This document shows positions 16,526 to 26,414 of a stretch of DNA of 63,893 nt, piece after piece (positions within the stretch are counted from its first letter, which is position 1; every line of letters begins with the position of its first letter). Location of the stretch: assembly GCA_015233615.1 (NCBI GenBank), contig JADFXJ010000005.1:1-63893 (forward strand), given 5' to 3'. The notes beneath the pieces are model-generated. The model saw only the letters and a list, made by a program, of their open reading frames with translations, was not told the origin of the DNA and did not search any database. Origin of the DNA: Nitrospirota bacterium. Lineage in GTDB: Bacteria; Nitrospirota; Thermodesulfovibrionia; Thermodesulfovibrionales; Magnetobacteriaceae. The translations under genes were made by a program, and so were the position numbers.

Positions 16526-18484
16526 ATGTTTTCCGGAATATTTTCTCTGGGTATAGTAATTGTTATGCTTTTATCGTTTCCCTGTTACCTTTTTGCAGAC
16601 GGCGAGAGTAAAGAGCATATTGTCGCAAGCAACGACGGCGAAGCAACGATTCTCGCGAGTAACGACGGCGAAGAAATGACGCTTGCACGTAACGACGGCG
16701 AAGAAATGATGCTCACCATGTATTACGGCAAAGACGCTACGGTTATAACTCCGACAAGATACCTTAAACCGGTATCCCAGGTTGCCGAAAACATATCGGT
16801 CGTTACGTCTGACATGATAAGGGTGATGAACGCCCACACCGTGGCGGAGGCTTTAAACGGCGTCACCGGCGTACAGATGGATTTGAGACAAACCTTCGGC
16901 AACCTTTCGGATATAAGCCTGCAGGGATCGGATCCCAGACACGTGCGGGTAATGATAGACGGCGTTACTCTGAACCTGTTGGAATCAGGCTTTAGCCAGA
17001 TCGGTGATATGCCGGTTCAAAATATTGAAAAGATAGAGGTAATCAAGGGCCCGGCTTCATCATCATGGGGTTCATCTCTCGGCGGTGTTATTAATATAAT
17101 TACGAAATCGGGTTATCCCACAACTAAGGTCGGCGGCACTCTCATGACGTCTTACGGGGAGAGAAATTCGGGCGACTACAGGGCCGATGCCGGCGGCAAG
17201 ATCTCAAACTTCGAATATTACATTTACGGCGGCCATCTCGGTACGAACGGCTTTTACCCTAAATCGGCTTTTAGCGACAACTCCTTCTATACTAAGGAAA
17301 AACTGGACTTAACCGATAAAATCAACGTTACCTACACACTAGGGTACAATAAATCCGAAAAGGGTGAAGGAGCCTATCCCTCACTCGACTTTTTCGGCGA
17401 CTCCTGGTACCATGACTTATTTACCACTCTTACGCTTAACGGCTCCTTCATTGATCAATTGACATTTTCCTTAGGCGGACGATACAACAACCAGTTAGTA
17501 AGCTATAAGTATTATACGTTGGCAAGCAGCACTTTAATCAGTGAAGGAACGGCTAAGGACAACAGCAAAGGCGCGACCGCCACCCTTACCTGGACCCCTG
17601 AAAACCATACCGTAATATTGGGCGGCGAATACGACGACGGCGAACTTAACGCTTCAGCTTTAAACGGCGTGAAAAGCTTAAGAAAAGCGGCCCTTTTCGC
17701 AAATGACACGATGAGCCTCATTAAAAACGTCTACATAACTCCCGGCCTGAGATTCGACCAGGTAAATACGGGCGGCAGCTTTTATAGCCCAAGCCTCGGC
17801 GTAGCTTATAATCCCGTGGAAGACTTTACCTTCAGGGCAACCGCGGCAAAGGGGTTCAACGTTCCTCCTCTCGGCGAAGTTTACGCTACGGGTTTGTTCT
17901 ACGTTCCAAATCCGGGCCTGAAAGTCGAAAAGGTGACGTCTTACCAGGCGGGGATAGAAACTACGTTATTGAAGTACGCCTGGCTTAAGCTGAGCTTTTT
18001 CAGGCACGAGGTCGCCGACGGTCTCGCTCATATACGCATAAGTGACCAACCTCTCTTAAATACGTACGTCAACCATGATAAGTTAAGAAGGCAGGGACTG
18101 GAAGTGGAGATGGAAACCTTTCCCGTATATAACCTATCGCTTAACGCCGGATACGCTTTAATGGATGGTGAGGACATGTTAACCCACACCCGCTTGTACG
18201 AATCCATTAGGCACACCATAGACGCGGGTTTGCGGTATAATAAAAACTCCCTCATGGCGTACCTGTACTGCCATTACCTGGTCTGGGACAATATTCCCTC
18301 CGTCGTCTCTTATGCCGACAGGGCTTTTGTTTTTAACCTCAACGTGATAAAGAAGTTTTATGAAAATAAACGCTTAAGCGCCGAAGCCTTCCTTACGGGA
18401 CATAATATTTTCAACGCTTCACAATACTTCGCAAACCCAAACGCCCGAAGGTGGGTCGAAGGCGGTGTCAGGTTTAATTTCTAG
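16526..18484 (+). CDS. TonB-dependent outer-membrane receptor
   Basis: The protein has about 652 residues from ATG 16526, chosen because AGGAGGT lies just before it and a signal peptide (MFSGIFSLGIVIVMLLSFP) follows at once; a GTG 48 bases upstream is less likely. A plug domain (VVTSDMIRVMN, NIEKIEVIKGPASSSWG, GGVINIITKSG) and a 22-strand-type barrel ending in a terminal Phe (VRFNF) follow. It imports a chelate or cofactor (siderophore, cobalamin or similar) using TonB energy. The substrate is not evident. Between signal peptide and plug a three-unit 30-nt repeat encodes NDGEEMTLAR-like decapeptides. Confidence 0.9.
   Translation: MFSGIFSLGIVIVMLLSFPCYLFADGESKEHIVASNDGEATILASNDGEEMTLARNDGEEMMLTMYYGKDATVITPTRYLKPVSQVAENISVVTSDMIRVMNAHTVAEALNGVTGVQMDLRQTFGNLSDISLQGSDPRHVRVMIDGVTLNLLESGFSQIGDMPVQNIEKIEVIKGPASSSWGSSLGGVINIITKSGYPTTKVGGTLMTSYGERNSGDYRADAGGKISNFEYYIYGGHLGTNGFYPKSAFSDNSFYTKEKLDLTDKINVTYTLGYNKSEKGEGAYPSLDFFGDSWYHDLFTTLTLNGSFIDQLTFSLGGRYNNQLVSYKYYTLASSTLISEGTAKDNSKGATATLTWTPENHTVILGGEYDDGELNASALNGVKSLRKAALFANDTMSLIKNVYITPGLRFDQVNTGGSFYSPSLGVAYNPVEDFTFRATAAKGFNVPPLGEVYATGLFYVPNPGLKVEKVTSYQAGIETTLLKYAWLKLSFFRHEVADGLAHIRISDQPLLNTYVNHDKLRRQGLEVEMETFPVYNLSLNAGYALMDGEDMLTHTRLYESIRHTIDAGLRYNKNSLMAYLYCHYLVWDNIPSVVSYADRAFVFNLNVIKKFYENKRLSAEAFLTGHNIFNASQYFANPNARRWVEGGVRFNF
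16625..16714 (+). repeat. 30-nt in-frame tandem repeat in the TonB receptor gene
   Basis: Three 30-nt units (16625-16654, 16655-16684, 16685-16714) share AACGACGGCGAAG and encode ASNDGEATIL, ASNDGEEMTL and ARNDGEEMML. They lie just after the signal peptide, in the position of the TonB-box region. Confidence 0.9.
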
Positions 18485-18534
18485 TTCTACCGCCGGTTTA
18501 GCCCTTAAAATAAGGCTGCGGCCATTTTAACGGA

Positions 18535-18828
18535 ATGAATATGAATACGAAAGCATTTGAAGACACGATAGTCTCTATGCTTAAGCCCCACGGGGTTAAA
18601 AGCATTGCCATCTTTGGCTCTTACGCAAGAGGCGAAGCTTCGCCTCATAGCGACCTGGACGTGCTCGTTGAGTTTATGACAAAAAAAACTTTGTTTGATA
18701 TTATTGGAATCGAGCAGGAACTGACGGAATCTCTTGGGGTTAAAGTTGACCTGTTGACCGAAAAAGCTATCAGCCCATATCTTATTGACAGGATTAAGAA
18801 AGAACTTGTGGTAATATACGATGAGTAA
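18535..18828 (+). CDS. mntA: MntA-type minimal nucleotidyltransferase antitoxin
   Basis: This 97-residue minimal nucleotidyltransferase has the catalytic GSYARGEASPHSDLDVLVEF, with the GS-x(10)-DxD metal-binding pattern intact. In HEPN/MNT pairs this enzyme neutralises the HEPN RNase, in studied cases by adding AMP to a Tyr of the partner. It overlaps the following hepT-like gene by 8 bp, the usual arrangement. ATG 18541 is an alternative start. Confidence 0.88.
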   Translation: MNMNTKAFEDTIVSMLKPHGVKSIAIFGSYARGEASPHSDLDVLVEFMTKKTLFDIIGIEQELTESLGVKVDLLTEKAISPYLIDRIKKELVVIYDE

Positions 18829-19162
18829 AGACAACCTCGTTTATCTCAGACATATTTTGGATGCCACCGTCAGAATCGGGGAATACACCGAGGGATTTAG
18901 TGCCGATGATTTTTTGAAGAACAGGTTAGTTCAGGCTGGTGTCATAAGAGAACTGGAAATTATAGGAGAGGCCACAAAACAGATAAGCAAAGAATTGAAG
19001 GACGAATATCCAGCAACCCCCTGGAAGAAAATGGCCGGAATAAGGGACAAGTTGATACACCAATATTTCGGAGTCGATTTAAAGTTGATATGGGATACCG
19101 TAGAGGTGGAAATACCCGTCCTAAAAAACAAAATCGAAGCGATATTGCAATTTATCTCTTGA
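18821..19162 (+). CDS. hepT: HepT-type HEPN ribonuclease toxin
   Basis: This 113-residue helical DUF86 protein carries RDKLIHQYF near residue 75, the R-x(4)-H active site plus the Tyr modified by MntA in characterised systems. It is probably an RNase toxin controlled by the upstream gene. The pair stands next to a palindromic element and a STAND-type defence gene, so it may belong to an accessory or defence cluster. Confidence 0.88.
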   Translation: MSKDNLVYLRHILDATVRIGEYTEGFSADDFLKNRLVQAGVIRELEIIGEATKQISKELKDEYPATPWKKMAGIRDKLIHQYFGVDLKLIWDTVEVEIPVLKNKIEAILQFIS

Positions 19163-19182
19163 GAGAAGACTTCTTTCTTATA

Positions 19183-19370
19183 GGCTCTTTTCGCGTTAAA
19201 TATGCGTGATGTTAAACAAGGCCTGGATTCCCGCTTTCGCGGGAATGACAAAAAGGGCAAGGAACACAACCCCGGCTCTGTCATTCCCGCGAAAGCGGGA
19301 ATCCAGGCATACGACTTCCTCTGTATCTTTGGAGCATTTTGTTTCACGCATATTTAACGCTAAAAGAGCC
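19183..19370. mobile_element. 188-bp nested inverted-repeat element (MITE- or REP-like)
   Basis: The outer 27-bp arms (19183-19209 and 19344-19370) are inverted copies with one mismatch. Inside them, 30-bp arms (19221-19250 and 19279-19308) are perfect inverted copies. Each inner arm contains its own palindrome TTCCCGC-TTTC-GCGGGAA. Partial inner-arm sequences recur at 52227-52249 and 61471-61493. No transposase or target duplication is evident. This explains most of the 366-bp gap before the STAND gene. Confidence 0.75.
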
Positions 19371-19528
19371 TTCATTTATCCCCCTTCTTGCAAAAGTAAA
19401 AAAAAGTGGATTTTTATAACCCGCCTTATGATAAACTATGGAAAAGTAAAACCTGTCTAATTTGAGTGGGAAATGAGGAATAAGTATCGTGAGTGTTTAC
19501 AGACGGCATTTAGGGAGGAACGGCAACT

Positions 19529-22363
19529 ATGAGTACAAAATCGCCTGAGTTACGTGATCTACGGGTGTATGTTTCATCAACTTCCGATGATTTGGAAGAA
19601 TATCGTGTCGCGGTAATTGCCGCGCTGAGGAAGATGAAAACCATCAAACCGGTAGGTATGGAAGATTATGTATCGGGAGGCAGACCGCCTATAAAAAAAT
19701 GTCTTGATGATGTAAGTAAATGCGATATCTATGTTGGGATCTTTGCATGGCGTTACGGCTCCATTCCTCGTGGTTATAAAAAATCATTCACTGAACTCGA
19801 ATACAGTAAAGCAGTCGGGGTAGGTATTCCACCGCTGATTTTTCTGCTTAACGAAAAATTCGACTGGCTTCACAAACACTACGGCAACGAAAAAGATCAA
19901 TTACGCATCAACGCACTAAGAAAGAAACTCAAGCGAGTCGGGGATGTTACTTTTTTTACTGATCCCCAGGATCTTGCAATTAAAGTACTGGCTGCGGTTA
20001 GCATTAAGCAAAGAGAGATAGATAAGGATCGTATGGCAAAGATCCAGAGCGAGCAATATGCGCAAGTGGGCACTGCCAATTCGCCCGAACAGAAAGCATC
20101 CATTCAACAGGCTATCACCCTTGAGCAGGAGGCAATGCGGCAGCAGTCTTTGAAGACCCAACAGGTCAAGCGTGAGCCAATCCCTATACAACTTCCGAAG
20201 CTTCGCGGGCTATTCGTAGATCGTGAAATTGAGCAAGATATTCTTTTTCAATACCTTCGCAAAGCTGACAATCGACTTGTTGTGATCATAGCGCCGGGAG
20301 GCTATGGCAAGACCGAACTTGCTACAAAGGTGCTCAAGGATATAGCACCCGGCACCAGCATCGTAGCCAATGATGTCCATGGAATACTGTACATGCGATG
20401 CGCTAAGGGAGATATTAACCTGGGTAAAATATTTGACGGGGCCGGCAAGATAGCAGGAAAAGCAGATGAATTTCTGAAAGTTTACACAAGCAAGGAGATG
20501 ACGCTTGCCAGGAAACTGGAATTTTTTTTCAATGAACTCACCAAGGTTGGCAACGTATGGCTCGTTATGGACAACTTCGAAGACCTGCTTGACACTAACG
20601 ATGACAGCATAAAGGATGACGAACTTCGTGAGTTTCTTGAAACCGCAGTAGCTATCAAGCATAACGTCAGGTTGATCGTTACCAGCCGGGCCGTGCCAAA
20701 GTTCAAAGGAAGCCGGAAAATAGAAAAGATTGACCTGTCCTCAGGACTGCCGGAAGAACAGGCGATACGATATCTAAGGGAGGAAGGGACTGAATACGGC
20801 CTTGGCAACGAGGATGAAAATGTGCTACGGACTTTTGTTAGCCGAGTCCATTACATTCCTATGGCTCTTGTATCAGTGCTTGGCTATCTTCATGAACATC
20901 ATGCTATAACGCTCGGCGAACTTCTTGCAGATGACAGTTTGTTTCTGGATTTTGACAGGCATGATATCAAAGAAGGACTAAAGAACCTTGTTTTGCAACA
21001 GATCAAGAGCATATCTCCAGATGCCCAACTTGCTTTATCGGTGTTGTCGATATTTTCGAAACCAACATCGTTTCCGACTCTCCACTACCTGCTCCAGGGT
21101 ATAGAAAAAGGTGAATTCGATGCGATACTGACGTGTCTTGAAAAGAACCGCCTCATAATCCATAACAATGGTTATTATGACATGCATCCGGTCGTAAGGT
21201 CATTAGCCTACGAGAGAATTCCTGAGAGTGAACCATCGGGTAATGGCAAAGACAGTGGAAAGGATGGAGAAGCCGCGGTGCTCACCCGTTGCGGGCTTCA
21301 TAAAAAGGCTGCGGAATTTTTCGAAAAGCTGCGAAAACCTGAAAAAGATTGGAGAACTATCGCTGACCTTGAACCCCAACTGGAGGAGATCCACCATCTG
21401 ATGCGTGCCGGCCAATATGATGAAGCGGCAAGAGTGTTAGGTATCATAGATTTCGATTACTTGCAACTCTGGGGATATGCTGGAATTGTGATCGAATTGC
21501 GCGAACAATTTATCAGGAAGTTGAAAGACACATATCTTGCCAGTGTGAACGCTGGCTATCTTGGAACGGCATATAGGCGTATAGGCCGCGTTCTTGAGTC
21601 TCTCTCATATCTGGAACAGGCGATTCAAGGCGCAAAGGACAATAACGATAAAGGTGGTATAGGTGCATGGCTTGGTAGCCTTGCCCTTGCCCATTGGTAT
21701 CTTGGCGAGATTCGCGAGGCATTTGAATACTGTGAGCAGGCTTTAACGATAGACAGAGAGATTGGTTACAGGCGAGGTGAGGGGGTATGGCTTGGTAACC
21801 TTGGCGATGCCTGTTTTATAGAAGGAGATTTTAATAAAGCTGTCGAACATTTTTTGCAAGCGCTTGAGATTGCAAAAAACATCGAGAATTCTATTCTAAC
21901 CTCAGATGTCCTTATACCGTTAGCATATGCCTTTCATTACCACTCCAAGCTGCCTGATGCCGAAAAGCATTACCGAGAATCTTTGAAATTTGATGTTCCC
22001 TTGAATATCTGCCAAAGTGCGGTTCTTCTAGGCATACTTTTGCTCGAAAAAGGCGAGTCCGCAAAAGCAGAAGTATCCACAGAGGCTGAAGACTTCATAA
22101 AACGCGGCATCTCTCTTTGCCGGCAGATTCTGGAAAAGACGCCGGATCTCTTTAAGCAGCTCTACAAGCTTGCCCTCGCCTTGCTTGCAAGCGGAGATAG
22201 CCAGGCGTCTCTTGAGACCTACCGGAAGGCAATCACAACGTGTTCGGCAAAAGGCGTCGTGAAACGGGCGCTTATGGACCTGAGCCTTCTTGAGCGTGCC
22301 GCACCGAATATAGAAGGACTTGCCGGTGCTCGAAAGCTTCTAACTCGGGCTTTGGATGGGTAG
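19529..22363 (+). CDS. DUF4062 - NB-ARC/NACHT - TPR STAND protein, intact copy
   Basis: The protein has 944 residues. N-terminal DUF4062 (about 10-105: LRVYVSSTSDDLEEYR, CDIYVGIFAWRYG) is followed by a STAND ATPase with Walker A APGGYGKTE (255-263) and Walker B VWLVMDNFEDLLD (about 342-354). TPR-like repeats then run from about 620 to 930 (GAWLGSLALAHWYLGEIREAFEYCEQAL). Such proteins oligomerise after TPR ligand sensing. DUF4062 is a TIR-like or effector-type domain, so a role in phage defence or signalling is plausible but not shown. The start follows TAGGGAGG. A decayed paralog with the same upstream sequence lies at 26851. Confidence 0.85.
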   Translation: MSTKSPELRDLRVYVSSTSDDLEEYRVAVIAALRKMKTIKPVGMEDYVSGGRPPIKKCLDDVSKCDIYVGIFAWRYGSIPRGYKKSFTELEYSKAVGVGIPPLIFLLNEKFDWLHKHYGNEKDQLRINALRKKLKRVGDVTFFTDPQDLAIKVLAAVSIKQREIDKDRMAKIQSEQYAQVGTANSPEQKASIQQAITLEQEAMRQQSLKTQQVKREPIPIQLPKLRGLFVDREIEQDILFQYLRKADNRLVVIIAPGGYGKTELATKVLKDIAPGTSIVANDVHGILYMRCAKGDINLGKIFDGAGKIAGKADEFLKVYTSKEMTLARKLEFFFNELTKVGNVWLVMDNFEDLLDTNDDSIKDDELREFLETAVAIKHNVRLIVTSRAVPKFKGSRKIEKIDLSSGLPEEQAIRYLREEGTEYGLGNEDENVLRTFVSRVHYIPMALVSVLGYLHEHHAITLGELLADDSLFLDFDRHDIKEGLKNLVLQQIKSISPDAQLALSVLSIFSKPTSFPTLHYLLQGIEKGEFDAILTCLEKNRLIIHNNGYYDMHPVVRSLAYERIPESEPSGNGKDSGKDGEAAVLTRCGLHKKAAEFFEKLRKPEKDWRTIADLEPQLEEIHHLMRAGQYDEAARVLGIIDFDYLQLWGYAGIVIELREQFIRKLKDTYLASVNAGYLGTAYRRIGRVLESLSYLEQAIQGAKDNNDKGGIGAWLGSLALAHWYLGEIREAFEYCEQALTIDREIGYRRGEGVWLGNLGDACFIEGDFNKAVEHFLQALEIAKNIENSILTSDVLIPLAYAFHYHSKLPDAEKHYRESLKFDVPLNICQSAVLLGILLLEKGESAKAEVSTEAEDFIKRGISLCRQILEKTPDLFKQLYKLALALLASGDSQASLETYRKAITTCSAKGVVKRALMDLSLLERAAPNIEGLAGARKLLTRALDG

Positions 22364-22496
22364 ATATGCAAGTACGCGCAAAGCCGTCATTCAAGCGTGT
22401 TTACAGATATGTCAAAATAAATGACGTGTTTTATGTACAGTACAGTATGATTGTTAAGAGCCTTGCTACAATTTTTGCCTAAATTACCCTGAGACA

Positions 22497-23360
22497 TTAT
22501 GATTGTAAAAAATGTTTTTTTATAAAATTAATTTCTTCCCTTAGAGGTTTGATATCTTTTACCGTTATGCACTGTTCTAAAATAAATCCAAGAAATTCTT
22601 TTTGCTGAATAAGCTCAAATAGCTGATCAAAAAGTTTTAGATCCTCCGAATTTGTTTCCGTAAACATAGTGTGACATTTCGAAGGACAAAAGAAACCTGC
22701 ATTATTACGATATGCAAGATCTCTTCTGACGGAACTAATATGTAGATATGATATTCTGTCAAACAAGGGCCTCACATATTCAAAGGTATACAAGGAATCG
22801 TTTGTGTAGGCGGTAACGGCATGAGAGACATCCAAAAGCAGACCTATTTTTTTATCAACAAATAAAGTTTCGAAATCGTTTTTGCCAATATCTTTATCTC
22901 TTATCATACTCTCAAAGTTAAAAACGGGAATACCGAGTTCATCGTGAAATATTTCGTATAATTTTCTGACCTCGGATTCGCAGTAAGGAAATGGATGTAG
23001 CACAATGGATTTAAAATGAAATGTATCGTTAATAGATTTTAGTTTTCCGATATGCGTCAGGTCTCTTGAAGAGAGCAGTCTGTCTTGTTTAAAGTCAAAC
23101 AATGAAAAATTAAAATAATGTAAAGTATTATGATCCAGTGATTGAATAAATTCTATTGATCTCTTAGATAACTGAAATTCTTCTATGATTCCGGGTGTTC
23201 TTATATTTAATTCGACTCCGTCGATTAGATCAATTAAATCATTTTGTCCCGCATAAAATTCCAATATATTATTTATATAATTTGGTTCTTTTTGATAAGC
23301 GTACCCGTAAATATCGGTAGATAGAATAATAGGATTATATTTGTTTATTCCTTTATCCAT
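22497..23360 (-). CDS. TIM-barrel metal enzyme of the xylose isomerase/AP endonuclease 2 type
   Basis: This 287-residue protein is the last gene of an AT-rich three-gene operon. Spaced acidic and His residues resemble the metal ligands of this barrel: GVELN, VLHPFPY, FNFES, LLDVSH, YLHIS, KCHTMF and ILEQC. It could be an isomerase, epimerase, endonuclease-like enzyme or a mixed-iron oxidase of similar fold. I do not recognise the exact family. It starts 16 bp after the stop of the radical SAM gene before it, and the context suggests it acts on the same substrate or product. Confidence 0.65.
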   Translation of the reverse strand: MDKGINKYNPIILSTDIYGYAYQKEPNYINNILEFYAGQNDLIDLIDGVELNIRTPGIIEEFQLSKRSIEFIQSLDHNTLHYFNFSLFDFKQDRLLSSRDLTHIGKLKSINDTFHFKSIVLHPFPYCESEVRKLYEIFHDELGIPVFNFESMIRDKDIGKNDFETLFVDKKIGLLLDVSHAVTAYTNDSLYTFEYVRPLFDRISYLHISSVRRDLAYRNNAGFFCPSKCHTMFTETNSEDLKLFDQLFELIQQKEFLGFILEQCITVKDIKPLREEINFIKKHFLQS

Positions 23361-23376
23361 GATGATCCAATATTAT

Positions 23377-24792
23377 TTACAATGTTTCTTCGAAAGTTAT
23401 TGCTCCATTTTGACGCGTTATTTTGTTTACATCAAAGGTTAGCAAAAATGTACCTTTTAGATCATTTTCTATCTCTGTATCCAGGATTTTATCGAACAGC
23501 GTGACCACCCTTTCAAGCCTGCATTGATGGCAATTCTTAGTAGATTCCATTACCATGGATATTTTGGGGCTATCCATAACATTACAAAGGTCATCGGAGT
23601 CTATATCAGATGAATACCAAAAGTTCTTATCGTTAAAATTTTCACTACTGCGGCAGCTAAGGAGTATCCCGTTATTATTATTTATTGAAATAGCTGTCGG
23701 ATTCCACAAAGCGCTACCGCATATGTGCTTAACTTTTCTGTTGTCTGCATCGTAATATACGGACTGATTATATCTTGTCTTAAAAGGATTCGCGGGAAAT
23801 CTTATCAAAGTTCCGCAGCTCTCATAATCTTCTCTTAGACTGCTTAGACTATCTAAAGTCTCTCTCTTTTCCGTATCCGTAAAATGAATTCCCCATTTCT
23901 CATACGATGGCTCAGCTACATTCAGATAGATATAATCCAATTTAAGAGAAACAAAATATTTGATCAATTTTCCATAGAACGGTGTATTTTCTGGCAGTAT
24001 AAGTGACGCAATACCAATTAATATTTGATCTCTTCTCTTAAAACGTTCAAGATTCTCTAATAATGTCTCAAGATTTTCTATAACACGGTTAAAAATATTT
24101 CTTGCCTCATCCATTCCCTGATAAAGATGATATGCATGTGAATCCAAACCCTTTATCGAAATTGTTAGCATGGAAATATTACGTGCAACCGTTTCCATGA
24201 TCTTATTTCCTTTATCATGAGGTAATATCCAATTGCTCGTCAAAAATGTGTTGATATTCAATCCGGCAGAATAATCAAGTATCTTACTGAATTCAGGATG
24301 AAGCGTGGGTTCTCCGTCACCTGAAATAATAGAAGACAGTAATTTAGGCCTTGGTTTCTGGCCTGCCATAAAATTTAATATTTTTTTAATTATCTCAAAT
24401 TTTATATAGGAAAGCGATTTCCGTCTGAAATTAAATTGGCATATGGTACATCTTGAGTTACAGACTGACGAAGGATATAAATAAAATCTTGGAATAACCA
24501 ATTTCCGATCTTTAAGATAGCTCTCTACCGCATCAAAGACGTCAAATGGAGTACCCGGATAAAAGCTCGACGGATGAGCCCTGAAACTGTTAATAATTTT
24601 ATCATCAACCGCGTATGAGATAAAGGAGAACGGGGTTTTGAAGAAAATTTGAGACGGATTGCTCCGGAATGATTCTAAAAGAGCGTCGAGGCCGTTTCTT
24701 CCGCCGGGGACATATCTTGTAAGCTCGCCGTTTAGTGCTTTATACAAATTGCCTTTGTTATCAAGGTGGATATACTCTGAATTATTCAACAT
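23377..24792 (-). CDS. Radical SAM enzyme (accessory operon, second gene)
   Basis: This 471-residue enzyme has a 100-residue N-terminal extension, then the cluster motif C111-x3-C115-x2-C118 (VCNSRCTICQF), SGDGEPTLHPEF for SAM binding, and a barrel. The C-terminal third has further Cys (HICGSALW, LSCRSSE, CHQCRLE), suggesting a SPASM- or twitch-like auxiliary Fe-S cluster, typical of peptide- or sugar-modifying enzymes. The start has GAGGTGAAAC upstream. Genes on both sides are 16 bp away. Low GC and unusual codon use suggest recent transfer. The substrate is unknown. Confidence 0.8.
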   Translation of the reverse strand: MLNNSEYIHLDNKGNLYKALNGELTRYVPGGRNGLDALLESFRSNPSQIFFKTPFSFISYAVDDKIINSFRAHPSSFYPGTPFDVFDAVESYLKDRKLVIPRFYLYPSSVCNSRCTICQFNFRRKSLSYIKFEIIKKILNFMAGQKPRPKLLSSIISGDGEPTLHPEFSKILDYSAGLNINTFLTSNWILPHDKGNKIMETVARNISMLTISIKGLDSHAYHLYQGMDEARNIFNRVIENLETLLENLERFKRRDQILIGIASLILPENTPFYGKLIKYFVSLKLDYIYLNVAEPSYEKWGIHFTDTEKRETLDSLSSLREDYESCGTLIRFPANPFKTRYNQSVYYDADNRKVKHICGSALWNPTAISINNNNGILLSCRSSENFNDKNFWYSSDIDSDDLCNVMDSPKISMVMESTKNCHQCRLERVVTLFDKILDTEIENDLKGTFLLTFDVNKITRQNGAITFEETL

Positions 24793-24808
24793 GTTTCACC
24801 TCTTTTCC

Positions 24809-26161
24809 TTAAAAAAAATAATTAAGTGGTATTTTATCTATCGTATCTGCCGTAAACACACCATTATAATAATCCTCTACCGTCTTACTTACCCACCCCT
24901 GACGACATATTTCCGGATTACAGTAAGCGCATTCTCTATTAAAATAATAAAACTGCATTAATGATATTTTCACCTTTTCTTCATCGCTATTATTTTTAAA
25001 AGTATTTCCAAGAGATAAGTTAGGGAAATTGCATAATAAAAAATCTGGGTATTCATCGCCATTAGCCCTCAATACCCTATGCGTTAAAGCATTATAACAA
25101 TTATTAAAGCGCCTTGGTGCATGTAGGTACGGTATATTCCCATTGTCTCTATCCTTCACCAGAGAACCGAAATTTGTATTATTTAAAATAAAAGACTTGA
25201 AATCATCATCCTTTTCCGATATATTAATTACTTTATCAACTTCTCCATGTAAAATATTTCTAAATTTACTATTTATATAAACACTTTTATCTTTTCGTTT
25301 ATCCTCTACGGTATCGATTGCAGGTGATATAGATCTGAATTGTATATTAAATCGCCTTTGAATTTCTTCCGTTTCGTTTTTAAACCATGTAAACCATGAT
25401 TCTATAAAATCTTTAATCTCATGAACGTTTTCATTTCTATAAAGAAAGCCGATTCCAACAAATGGTATATTTGTATTATGCAATAGTTTTTTCACATTCC
25501 CTACGGCCTTATTAAACTTATCCGCTCTCTTAAGTTCTAAATATGTTTTTTGCGATGATGCATCTATCGATGATCTCTGCCATGCTATATGATTTACCCA
25601 ATCTCCGGGTGGAATTTGTGTATTGTTATTTATCAAACCAACATCGGTATCAGGTAAAACTTGATTTATTTCAAGAATCAGGTCATTCATATTTTTAGAT
25701 TCGCTCTTGTAAACATTAGGTTCTCCTCCTCCGGTAACTGTTATAGCCCTCGGTGAAAGTCCCTTCAAAAGCCTGCCTACCTGAGAAAACGGTATCGTAT
25801 CATCTTCCTTACTTCTGTAGTGGCACTCAATACAAGATAGGTCACAAATATCAGTTGGATGAAATTCAAGCAATCCGGTATTATAACATTCAATCATATC
25901 ATGGACTATATCTCCATCATGTGTATTATTTACTTTTTGAATGCCGTTTATGGCTTCTTGAATATCTATTATATTTTCCTTCAAATCTAAAACAATGTCT
26001 CTAATCTTTATAGATTGAAAGCTTCTATTTACGCTCTCTGAATTCCAAATTAATGACCATTTACTTGCTATTTTTAATTTTCTGTTTATTAAATCCAAAT
26101 GATTTAATACCCTTAACGGATTCCTTAGAATATTGTTAACAGGCGAAAGTAAATTAATCAT
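24809..26161 (-). CDS. Radical SAM enzyme (accessory operon, first gene)
   Basis: The protein has about 450 residues. The frame is open to ATG 26251, but ATG 26161 follows GGGAGGGATGAA and is the better start. An N-terminal region of 100 residues comes before the motif C106-x3-C110-x2-C113 (DICDLSCIECHYR) and AITVTGGGEPNVY. The end contains ECAYCNPEICRQGW, three Cys that could bind an auxiliary cluster. It is unlike the second radical SAM enzyme beyond the core. It heads the operon behind a promoter at 26415-26445. I see no convincing precursor-peptide gene beside it. Confidence 0.8.
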   Translation of the reverse strand: MINLLSPVNNILRNPLRVLNHLDLINRKLKIASKWSLIWNSESVNRSFQSIKIRDIVLDLKENIIDIQEAINGIQKVNNTHDGDIVHDMIECYNTGLLEFHPTDICDLSCIECHYRSKEDDTIPFSQVGRLLKGLSPRAITVTGGGEPNVYKSESKNMNDLILEINQVLPDTDVGLINNNTQIPPGDWVNHIAWQRSSIDASSQKTYLELKRADKFNKAVGNVKKLLHNTNIPFVGIGFLYRNENVHEIKDFIESWFTWFKNETEEIQRRFNIQFRSISPAIDTVEDKRKDKSVYINSKFRNILHGEVDKVINISEKDDDFKSFILNNTNFGSLVKDRDNGNIPYLHAPRRFNNCYNALTHRVLRANGDEYPDFLLCNFPNLSLGNTFKNNSDEEKVKISLMQFYYFNRECAYCNPEICRQGWVSKTVEDYYNGVFTADTIDKIPLNYFF

Positions 26162-26303
26162 TTCATCCCTCCCACTATAATCATAAATCTTTACCTTCAA
26201 AGTTCTATAAACCCAGCTTCTACCTATTGAGATGGCAATAAGAGCCGCCATAATTATTTTGTAGATAATCTATGCATCATCTTAGTGCTATATTACCGGC
26301 TTT

Positions 26304-26348
26304 TCATCTGTTAGCACGGCATAATGCATCGATAGGGACTGCGACCAT
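26304..26348 (-). other. 14-codon leader reading frame upstream of the radical SAM operon
   Basis: Between the reverse-strand promoter and the first gene is ATG 26348 to TGA 26304, encoding MVAVPIDALCRANR, with GGGAGTGGG about 20 nt before it. Nearby segments can pair (GTGCTA 26317-26312 with TAGCAC 26290-26285; ATGCAT repeats outside). It could be a leader peptide, a tiny precursor or chance. The rest of the 26162-26850 gap has no gene I can support. Confidence 0.25.
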
Positions 26349-26414
26349 TTTAAATGCTATCCCACTCCCAATATATATTCCTGTTCCCCGTTTACTTAAG
26401 ATAAACGTTTATGT

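Noticed and set aside
19183-19370. Intrinsic terminator for hepT
   Set aside because: The structure is far larger than a terminator, lacks a T-run after the stems and has copies of its arms elsewhere.
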